Assembly (NCBI GenBank): GCA_963727545.1
Contig: CAVSGS010000013.1
Span: forward strand, 399,932 to 463,931
Direction: 5' to 3'
Origin: Flexifilum sp963727545
GTDB taxonomy: Bacteria; Chloroflexota; Anaerolineae; Aggregatilineales; Phototrophicaceae
DNA length: 64,000 nucleotides
Shown: one piece after another, positions 44,007 through 52,896 of the stretch
Position numbering within the stretch: the first letter of the stretch is position 1
How the letters are laid out: the number at the start of each line of letters is the position of its first letter
Translations under genes and position numbers: made by a program
Notes under the pieces: model-generated
What the model was told of the DNA's origin: nothing
Databases searched by the model: none
What the model saw: only the letters and a program-made list of their open reading frames with translations

Positions 44007-45290
44007 TCAGTTGACGGCGACCTCGACAGTGTAGCCACCGCCGTTTCCGAAGACGGCATCGGTGTTAAACAGCAGCTGCCCTGAGTTCAAGCTATTCGCT
44101 ACGACGACCGTATAAAGCATATTGGTGGGCATGTTGCCCGGAATTGTGACCGAACTCAGCCGCGCGGTCGTGTCCTCGGCGCTGTCCATCGCCAGCCACT
44201 GCTCACCAGCGACGTAGCCACCGGGAACCAGCAGCACCAGCGGAACCAGTTGATCGGCGGGGGTGTCGCGCTTGGCAGTCACCCGCACCGACACGGTATC
44301 GCCGGGATTAGCCAAGAAAGAATGCACCTGAAACGCAGTATTGGCGCTGATGATGCCGTCCATCCGGTAGGTGCCGCCCTCGATCTGAGCGAGTTCGCCG
44401 CTCACGCCGCCCGCGAACTGACCGACGAGCGCGTCCGGTGACCCTTGTCGCATCCAAATGGTGTAATCGCCAGTATTCGCGCCTCCGCTGAGCAGCGTTG
44501 TGTAAAGCGTTCCGGCGGGAACGTTATTCGGCACTTGATAGCTCATGATGGCGACGCCATCGGCGCTGAAATCAGAGGCGAGCGCGCCGGTGCCGTCCAG
44601 ATCGCAGCCGCCCTGACACAAATCAAGCCGCAGCCCGGTTCCATCCGCTGAGATGTCGTCGTGGGTCCACGCCATGATCGTCAGCACATCGCCCGGTTCG
44701 GCGACGAATGAATGCGTCTGCCAAGTTTGGCTGCCGTCGAGAGTACCACTGGTGAGGTAATCACCATTTTCAAGCTGAGTGAATTCGCCCATCCAGCCTG
44801 CGGGTTGTTCCGCTGCGGCATGTTGCTGCGCGAAGTGGAGCCGGTAGTGTCCGGCTTCATAAGGATAGAAGTTCACATGGAGCGTATAAGTGCCTGTGCT
44901 TGGCACTTCCCAGTCCTCGATCCGTTCGTCGGCGCGCATCACCTTGGGCAGGATGTCGGCAGCTTCGTAATCGAAGCTGTACACGCTCGCGACCGAGACC
45001 GGCGGTGTGCCCGCAACGAGATATATCCAAGGATCGTGCCGATGGTTTTCGTTGGCAATCCAATGTGCTTCTATAGTGAGAATGTCACCGGCGACCACAT
45101 CGAAGATGAAGGCATGGTTTTGAACGTCGCCCGCATAGCCAAATTCGTAGTTGGTAGCTTCACCCAACGCGAGTGGAGTGACGTACAGCGTTTCGTAAGG
45201 ACCAAACGCCTGAACTGAAAGCGAAGGATTAAGGATTGCCAAGCACAGCGCAATCACCAATCCGCCCCAAATCCTCCTCTGCCAAAGCAT
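44007..45290 (-). CDS. Secreted protein with tandem pre-peptidase-like beta domains
   Basis: 427 aa. A signal peptide is clear (WGGLVIALCLAILNPSLSV, cleavage near VQA-F). The rest consists of three similar beta-rich modules. Each has a segment of the type Q-x-HSFxAxPGD, seen in NHAFIFDVVAGDILTIEAHW, QTHSFVAEPGDVLTIMAWTH and QVHSFLANPGDTVSVRVTAK. These resemble PPC (pre-peptidase C-terminal) domains, common in secreted Chloroflexota proteins and involved in export or binding. No catalytic domain is present. It is unlinked to a protease gene. Confidence 0.8.
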   Translation of the reverse strand: MLWQRRIWGGLVIALCLAILNPSLSVQAFGPYETLYVTPLALGEATNYEFGYAGDVQNHAFIFDVVAGDILTIEAHWIANENHRHDPWIYLVAGTPPVSVASVYSFDYEAADILPKVMRADERIEDWEVPSTGTYTLHVNFYPYEAGHYRLHFAQQHAAAEQPAGWMGEFTQLENGDYLTSGTLDGSQTWQTHSFVAEPGDVLTIMAWTHDDISADGTGLRLDLCQGGCDLDGTGALASDFSADGVAIMSYQVPNNVPAGTLYTTLLSGGANTGDYTIWMRQGSPDALVGQFAGGVSGELAQIEGGTYRMDGIISANTAFQVHSFLANPGDTVSVRVTAKRDTPADQLVPLVLLVPGGYVAGEQWLAMDSAEDTTARLSSVTIPGNMPTNMLYTVVVANSLNSGQLLFNTDAVFGNGGGYTVEVAVN

Positions 45291-45479
45291 TAGTTCTTCC
45301 TTTCACAATCTTAATTCTGATTGATATTGTATGGTGTTTTGAAAGCGGGGGCAACCGAACGGCGCTGCTGAGATGACCTAAATGAGATTTCTTGCAGACT
45401 TCGTCTTGAAGTCTCGGCACTGTCATGTGATCATTCGGGGACGTTATTTGAATGATCCACGTTGATGTTAACGTGATTC

Positions 45480-45485
45480 TATAAT
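45480..45485 (+). promoter_or_regulatory. Possible -10 box of the grpE-dnaK operon
   Basis: TATAAT 72 bp before the grpE start; no matching -35 hexamer at the right spacing. The rest of 45291-45556 shows no gene and no CIRCE element. Confidence 0.3.
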
Positions 45486-45556
45486 TGCCCTGCTACACTG
45501 AGCGTCTAATCCGTTGAGTGGAGGGGCGTTTGTGTCTTGACCGGAAGGAGAAGAGA

Positions 45557-46213
45557 GTGAGTTCACAGATTCACGACGAAGATCACGCGCAGGATCAAGC
45601 CGTCAACGAGGTGCCGGGCAGCGATGCCGCCGCGCCAGCCGGGGCGGCGACCGCCGAAGCACCACCGAATGATGCGCAGGCTTCAGGCACACCTGAATCG
45701 GACGCTCCTGCCGCTGAAACCGCCAACGCCTCGATTGAACCAGAGCAAGGACAGGTTGTGACCCAAGAGAAGTATGACGCCGTGCAGTTGCAGGCTCAGG
45801 AATACCTTGAAGGCTGGCAGCGGGCGCGCGCCGAGTTTGCCAACTATAAAAAGCGCGTCGAACGCGAAATGAAAGACAGCCACAGCAATGCTGCTGGAAA
45901 CGTCCTGAAAGACATTCTGCCGGTGATCGACGACCTAGAGCGCGCAACGAGCAATATTCCCGAAGATTTGCAGGGCAATGCGTGGATCGGTGGGGTAACG
46001 ATGATCCAGCGCAAGCTCAACAAAATCCTCGAAAACTATCACGTCACGGTGCTCGACCCAACCGGCGAGCCGTTCGACCCGAACCTGCACGAAGCGATTG
46101 GCATGGAAGATTCGGACGACGTGGAAAGCGGTCACGTGACCGCGACAATGCAAAAGGGTTACGTACAGGGCGAGCGCGTGCTGCGTCCCGCGCTGGTACG
46201 TGTCGCCAAGTAA
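45557..46213 (+). CDS. grpE: Nucleotide exchange factor GrpE
   Basis: 218-aa DnaK co-chaperone. An Ala/Pro/Glu-rich, poorly ordered N-terminal 75 residues precede the coiled-coil (AQEYLEGWQRARAEFANYKK, RVEREMK) and the C-terminal beta domain (VLDPTGEPFDPNLHEAIGM, GYVQGERVLRPALVRVAK). GTG 45557 is chosen because GGAAGGAG lies 7 nt upstream. dnaK follows after 34 bp, so the two are co-transcribed. Confidence 0.95.
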   Translation: MSSQIHDEDHAQDQAVNEVPGSDAAAPAGAATAEAPPNDAQASGTPESDAPAAETANASIEPEQGQVVTQEKYDAVQLQAQEYLEGWQRARAEFANYKKRVEREMKDSHSNAAGNVLKDILPVIDDLERATSNIPEDLQGNAWIGGVTMIQRKLNKILENYHVTVLDPTGEPFDPNLHEAIGMEDSDDVESGHVTATMQKGYVQGERVLRPALVRVAK

Positions 46214-46247
46214 TTCGTATACGAACGACCATAGGAGCTTTGAACTC

Positions 46248-48146
<1,899 letters not shown>

Positions 48147-48233
48147 GCCTGTTTTGGGATGACAGGTGCGAATCGTTGTGAAAGTACAGCGTCTAACACC
48201 CGGCTCGTATCATCAAGATAGGGTCACTTTATC

Positions 48234-48264
48234 GTCCTCCAACGGTGCAAAGCCGCTGGAGGAC
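48234..48264 (+). terminator. Hairpin downstream of dnaK
   Basis: GTCCTCCA/TGGAGGAC stem, 15-nt loop, 88 bp after the stop; no T-run, so a weak terminator candidate. The rest of 48147-48397 shows no gene. Confidence 0.4.
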
Positions 48265-48397
48265 ACTGCTAAAATCTGCCGGAGTGGTTCCATCGTAGCG
48301 GCAGACAAGAGCATCTGTCTCGATTGAGTCACCGCTGCAACCGTTTGCACCAAAGCAGTAAGCCTTAATCGCTAAAATCGCCGAGAGGGTAGGTGTC

Positions 48398-50311
48398 GTG
48401 CGTGCGACCGCTTTAAGCGTGGAACCCGGAGGACGGGTTGCCCAATCAACCGAAGCGATTGTTCGTCTGCTTCTGTTTGTGGCGGTCTCCACCTTTGCCG
48501 CGCTGACGGTTGTCACCCACGTGGCGCAACTGCTCGAACTGCGCTTCTCGACTTACACGATTCTGGTCGTCATCACCCTGATCGCAGCGGCTGCGGGGGC
48601 ACTTGGTTGGTCGCTAAAGCGATGGGTTCCGGTGCGCGTTGCTTCGCTGAACGCGAGTCTGCTGTTGTTGGTGCTGGCGGTCGGTTGCGCCTACATCGCC
48701 GTCGCGCAGTATCGCCCCAGCGGAGACGATCGTCTCTACCTGCCTAACGCCGTTTACCATCTGGAACATCCGAACGAGCCGCTCGACCTTCAGGTGCATT
48801 TCTTGTACAGCGGTGGGGAGGTGTTCAAGTCGATCTCGTGGGCGACCTCACTCCCCTTTGAGTACAGCCAAGCCGCGCTTAGCACTGTTCTGCCGCTACA
48901 CCTGCTCGACTTGTATTTCGTGATCGTGCCCGCCCTCACGGGTTTTTTGCTCCCGCTGGCGCTGTTCTACCTCGTCGCCCAGTTCACCGATGATCCGCTC
49001 GATGCGGTCGTGGGCGTGTGGATCGGGCTGGGAGTGCTGCTCTTGTTGGGGGAGACGCCGCGCACACCGCTCAACTTCTCGCTGACGCGGCTGTTCGAAG
49101 GCAAAGTGTTCGCCGTGAGTGTGGGTATACCCCTGTTCGCGGCGCAGTCGATCCACTTCTTCCGCGTCCGGGCGGCAGCGCTGTATGAGTGGGTATTTCT
49201 GTTCGCCATTGCGACGTTTATGGCGGGTTCAACGTCCTCGACCGTGGTTTTGCTGCCGGCATTGTGGGTGCTGCTGACGCTGGCGCTGTTCGCGACGACG
49301 CCGCGGGACGTGTTCCGGCGGCGCGTGATTGCTTACGCAGGGACACTGATCTACGTCGGGTTGTACGGGCTTGTCCTGTATGTCTTTCGCGATCAGACGC
49401 CGGGATACTTCAGCGTAGCGAACGACTTTTTCTCGACCACGTTCATCGGTCAGGTTGATCTGCTTGTGAATTCGAGTGCGCCGCTGACACCGATCATGGC
49501 GGTTGTAGGCGGAGTGGCAGCGGTGATCCTGACGCGCGCCACGCGGCGGCGTTTCCTGCTCGTGTGGATCGTTGGGGCGCTTGTCCTATTCTTAAATCCG
49601 GTCGCCGCCGCCGTGTTGATCCGCTACGTGACGACGCAGAATCTCTATTGGCGGTTGTTCTATCTGATCCCGATTCCGTTCCTCATCGCCGTGGCGGCGG
49701 CGCAGGGGTTGGCGTATCTGCGCACGATCTCCACGCCGGCGGCGGTCGCCGGCGTAGTATCTGCGTTGTTGGTGCTGGTAGCTGCGAATGTGCTGACACC
49801 GTTCTCGATGTTTCGGCAGTTGGGCTATTGGCCTTGGGCGTTGCCGGACGTGACGACGCACCGGATTGACCGCTGGAAATTGGTTTTTCCGGCGTATCAA
49901 GTCGATCAGATGCAGGCAGTCATTGCTGCCGCACCGGCGGGCGTGATGCTCGCGCCGCTGCCGACCGCCGCCATCATCCCGGTGCTGACTTCCCGCGATC
50001 CGCAGCTCCGTGTCGGCAATGATGGCGTGCGCTTTTGGCTCGAGCAGCAGGGGCGCGTTGATGAAGCTGAATTGCGGATTCGCGCCTCGGATTTCTTGGA
50101 ACTGGGAACCAAGGCAGATTTTCCCGCCTTGCAGAGCATCGTTGCGCAATATCAGCACGAACTGGCGTCGATTGTGTGTAACGCCTCGGTTTGCAACGAT
50201 GTCGACGTGCAAAGCGTATTGAACGATTATGGCTTTCAGCGGAGTGCGCAGGTGGGGACTTATGACATCTACGTCCCCGGTGGAGCGTTGGCATCGCTGG
50301 GCACGGGTTAG
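48398..50311 (+). CDS. Large polytopic membrane protein, possibly GT-C-like
   Basis: 637 aa with about twelve hydrophobic helices in the first 480 residues and a soluble C-terminal domain (about 490-637). The first long loop holds SGDDRLYLPNAVYHL and FKSISWATSLPFEYSQAAL, an acidic motif in a place similar to GT-C glycosyltransferases. I cannot assign a family with certainty; a DUF6077-like protein is possible. GTG 48398 is used as start. It sits between dnaK and dnaJ, with no evident functional link. Confidence 0.72.
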   Translation: MRATALSVEPGGRVAQSTEAIVRLLLFVAVSTFAALTVVTHVAQLLELRFSTYTILVVITLIAAAAGALGWSLKRWVPVRVASLNASLLLLVLAVGCAYIAVAQYRPSGDDRLYLPNAVYHLEHPNEPLDLQVHFLYSGGEVFKSISWATSLPFEYSQAALSTVLPLHLLDLYFVIVPALTGFLLPLALFYLVAQFTDDPLDAVVGVWIGLGVLLLLGETPRTPLNFSLTRLFEGKVFAVSVGIPLFAAQSIHFFRVRAAALYEWVFLFAIATFMAGSTSSTVVLLPALWVLLTLALFATTPRDVFRRRVIAYAGTLIYVGLYGLVLYVFRDQTPGYFSVANDFFSTTFIGQVDLLVNSSAPLTPIMAVVGGVAAVILTRATRRRFLLVWIVGALVLFLNPVAAAVLIRYVTTQNLYWRLFYLIPIPFLIAVAAAQGLAYLRTISTPAAVAGVVSALLVLVAANVLTPFSMFRQLGYWPWALPDVTTHRIDRWKLVFPAYQVDQMQAVIAAAPAGVMLAPLPTAAIIPVLTSRDPQLRVGNDGVRFWLEQQGRVDEAELRIRASDFLELGTKADFPALQSIVAQYQHELASIVCNASVCNDVDVQSVLNDYGFQRSAQVGTYDIYVPGGALASLGTG

Positions 50312-50415
50312 TCTAGATCGGCTCGAGGAGCGAGGGTTCAAAGCTATCGAACCCTACAATCTGACGTAATTTCAAGTACACTGTAAGCAGAAGATTACCA
50401 TAGCTAGGCAAATCG

Positions 50416-51567
50416 ATGGCACGAGATTACTACGAAGTATTGGGCGTCGCGCGCACGGCGGACAAAGCTGAGATCAAGACAGCGTTTCGCAAACTGGCGC
50501 GCGAGTATCACCCTGACGTGAGCAAGCACGAAGACGCCGAGAACCGCTTCAAAGAGATCAACGAAGCTTACGAAGTGCTCTCCGACGACGAAAAGCGCGC
50601 GCGCTACGACCGGTTCGGCGCGGCGGGCGTGCAGGGCAACGGCTTTAGCGGCGCGAGTGGTGCTGGCTTCGGCGGCTTCGAGGAGATCTTTGAGGAATTC
50701 TTCAGCAGCTTCGGCGGAGCAGCGGGGCGCACACGCCAGCGCCGCGGACCGCGTCCCGGTTCAGACCGTCGCGTTGATGTGACCGTCAGCTTTGAAGAGT
50801 CGGTCTTTGGCGCCGAAAAAGAAGTCGAATTCGAGCGCCTCGAAGCGTGCGAAACCTGCGGCGGCAGTGGTGCTGCACCGGGGACGTCGCCGACGCGCTG
50901 TACCCAGTGTAACGGCACCGGCGAGATCCGGCAGGTACAGCAGACCTTCTTAGGACCGATGGTGCAGGTCGCTGCTTGCCCGCGCTGCGCTGGGACGGGC
51001 GAGACGATCGCGTCGCCGTGCCCGACCTGCCGGGGTGGCGGGCGTATCCGCAAGAAGGCGGTCCTGACCGTACAGATTCCACCCGGCGTCCGCGAGGGCT
51101 TGCAAATCCAGATTCGCAACGAGGGCGACGCCGGTGAGCGCACCGCGCCGCAGGGCAATCTCTACGTGGTCGTCCACGTCAGCGAGCACGAATTCTTCAA
51201 GCGCAAGGATAACGACGTCATCCTCGACATCAGCATCAACGTCGCGCAGGCGGCGTTGGGTGACAAGCTGAATATCCCGACGGTCGATGGCGAGGTCGAA
51301 TTAGCCGTGCCCGCCGGAACGCAGACCGGCAAAGTCTTCCGGCTGCGCGGCAAGGGGATTCCGCGCCTGCGCAGCGACGGCTCGAACTCCGGGCGCGGCG
51401 ATCAACTGGTTTACGTGCAGGTCGACGTGCCGACCAAGCTCACCGAAGAACAGCGGATGCTGTTCGAGAAGCTCGCCGAGACGCTCGGCGGTGAGGTTAC
51501 GCCGCAGCGCAACGGCAAGGGCTTCTTCGACCGCGTGATGGACTTCTTCGCCGGCGAACAGCAGTAA
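50416..51567 (+). CDS. dnaJ: Chaperone protein DnaJ (Hsp40)
   Basis: 383-aa type I Hsp40. J domain (ARDYYEVLGVARTADKAEIK, with HPD in REYHPDVSKH), Gly/Phe-rich segment (about 75-105), and four zinc-finger repeats (CETCGGSG, CTQCNGTG, CPRCAGTG, CPTCRGGG). The C-terminal substrate domains include RGKGIPRLRSDG. Full length for the family. It probably works with DnaK and GrpE encoded 2-5 kb upstream. prmA follows after a palindrome-containing gap. Confidence 0.97.
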   Translation: MARDYYEVLGVARTADKAEIKTAFRKLAREYHPDVSKHEDAENRFKEINEAYEVLSDDEKRARYDRFGAAGVQGNGFSGASGAGFGGFEEIFEEFFSSFGGAAGRTRQRRGPRPGSDRRVDVTVSFEESVFGAEKEVEFERLEACETCGGSGAAPGTSPTRCTQCNGTGEIRQVQQTFLGPMVQVAACPRCAGTGETIASPCPTCRGGGRIRKKAVLTVQIPPGVREGLQIQIRNEGDAGERTAPQGNLYVVVHVSEHEFFKRKDNDVILDISINVAQAALGDKLNIPTVDGEVELAVPAGTQTGKVFRLRGKGIPRLRSDGSNSGRGDQLVYVQVDVPTKLTEEQRMLFEKLAETLGGEVTPQRNGKGFFDRVMDFFAGEQQ

Positions 51568-51591
51568 CCAACGCAAATGAACATTGGTTTT

Positions 51592-51619
51592 GTAGGGGCG
51601 TAACATGTTACGCCCCTAC
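51592..51619. repeat. 28-bp palindrome, family A
   Basis: Perfect palindrome with core GTAACATGTTAC, between dnaJ and prmA on the same strand. It would form a hairpin within a dnaJ-prmA transcript. Confidence 0.9.
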
Positions 51620-51641
51620 GTCATTCTCTGGGGGTAAATCT

Positions 51642-52559
51642 ATGCCGCGATGGATTGAAGTGACTCTGCACGTCGATGGCGAAGCTGCCGAAGCGACCGC
51701 TGAAATCTTGCGGCGCTACGGCTATCACGGCGTCGCTGTCGAGCACGAAGGCATCCCGCCGGACAAACTCGACGACGACGAAATTCCACCAGCCAAGCAG
51801 TTGGCGGTGCGCGCCTACATCCCCGACGACGAGCAAGCCGAGGAAACCAAAGCTAAGCTCGAAAGCGCGCTCGGTTACATGAACATGATGTACCCCATGC
51901 CGACGCCGGAATACAAGTTTGTCGAGGAAAAGGACTGGGCGGAGGCGTGGAAAGTCCATTATCGCCCGGTGCGGATCGGCAAGCGGCTGCTGATTCGACC
52001 GCTGTGGACGCAGATCGAACTCCAGCCGGATGACGTGGAGATCGCGCTCGATCCGGGGCAGGCGTTCGGCACCGGCACGCACCCGACCACTCAGCTCTGC
52101 CTCGAAGCGACCGAGGATTTACTCGTCCCCGGCGCGCAGGTGCTCGACCTCGGCACCGGATCGGGCATCCTCTCGATTGCGGCGGCGAAGCTCGGCGCAG
52201 GGCACGTACTGGCGCTGGACATCGATCCAATTGCGGTCGAGGCGGCGCAGACGAATGCCGAGCAGAACGGCGTCGGCGAGGGGATCACGGTGCAGCAGGG
52301 CAGCCTCGATACGGTGGTCGGGTCGGCGCGGCGCTTCGACTTGATCCTCGTCAACATCCTCGCACGGATCATCATCGCCATGTGCGATCAGCACTTGGGT
52401 GACATCGTGCGTCCCGGCGGCTTGGCGATCTTCAGCGGCATCATCGAAGAACAGGCGGACGACGTTGAAGCCGCGCTGCGCCGCACCGGTCTGGAGCCTT
52501 ACGCCCGCCGTCAAGAAGGCGACTGGGTGGTGATCGAAGCCCGTCGCCCCAACGAGTAG
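51642..52559 (+). CDS. prmA: Ribosomal protein L11 methyltransferase
   Basis: 305-aa SAM methyltransferase that modifies ribosomal protein L11. The N-terminal substrate-recognition domain begins MPRWIEVTLHVDGEAAEATA. The catalytic domain has the SAM motif VLDLGTGSGILSIAAAKLGA, preceded by DPGQAFGTGTHPTTQLCLE, and the post-II motif LILVNILARIIIAM. Location next to dnaJ is common in many bacteria. Confidence 0.95.
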   Translation: MPRWIEVTLHVDGEAAEATAEILRRYGYHGVAVEHEGIPPDKLDDDEIPPAKQLAVRAYIPDDEQAEETKAKLESALGYMNMMYPMPTPEYKFVEEKDWAEAWKVHYRPVRIGKRLLIRPLWTQIELQPDDVEIALDPGQAFGTGTHPTTQLCLEATEDLLVPGAQVLDLGTGSGILSIAAAKLGAGHVLALDIDPIAVEAAQTNAEQNGVGEGITVQQGSLDTVVGSARRFDLILVNILARIIIAMCDQHLGDIVRPGGLAIFSGIIEEQADDVEAALRRTGLEPYARRQEGDWVVIEARRPNE

Positions 52560-52582
52560 ATAGCTTATCGCCCGTAAGAGTG

Positions 52583-52704
52583 TTCACTGAGCGTGTTTAA
52601 AACACTTCTGCAGTGTCGAGAGTCGACTATTTTGACGACGAACACTCCAAATCGACGAAGGCACTCTCCCCTCCCTGAATTCGGGGAGGGGTTGGGGGTG
52701 GGGT
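52583..52704. repeat. Family C element, about 120 bp
   Basis: TTCACTGAGCGTGTTTAAAA at the left, GCAGTGTCGAGAGTCGAC, GAACACTCCAAATCGACG, then the CCCCTCCC/GGGGAGGGG hairpin and GGTTGGGGGTGGGGTC. It is the uninterrupted version of the element at 40.9-41.2 kb. Confidence 0.85.
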
Positions 52705-52744
52705 CAAAACTCCGCATCTCTCTTTTCCCACGAATACCAGCAAA

Positions 52745-52832
52745 TCACAATATTGTGATACTCCCCCCAAAAAATGGGGGGAATCATCTTGTTAGCTGTT
52801 ATAGAATAAATCGCAATCGCACTTTTGTGCGA
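52745..52832. promoter_or_regulatory. Palindrome-rich leader of the P-type ATPase gene
   Basis: Three structures in an AT-rich gap: a 14-bp palindrome TCACAATATTGTGA (52745-52758), a hairpin TCCCCCC/GGGGGGA (52762-52782) and a hairpin TCGCAC/GTGCGA with a TTTT loop (52817-52832). An operator for a dimeric regulator or a leader control element is plausible. No known riboswitch consensus is recognised. Confidence 0.4.
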
Positions 52833-52896
52833 CGTTTCACAAAAATGCCTCACGGTATTCTTTTCAATCGCCTTTACAGTTAATCCGCGAGAAGTT

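Noticed and set aside
45480..45530. Possible CIRCE element before grpE (CACTG...GAGTG)
   Set aside because: Arms match only partly and the spacer is about 15 bp instead of 9.
52593..52883. Small plus-strand open frame of about 96 codons before the ATPase gene
   Set aside because: It runs through a family C repeat, lacks a ribosome binding site, and its translation looks like noncoding sequence.
52705..52896. yybP-ykoY-type manganese riboswitch before the ATPase
   Set aside because: The conserved loop sequences of that class are not seen; only simple hairpins are present.
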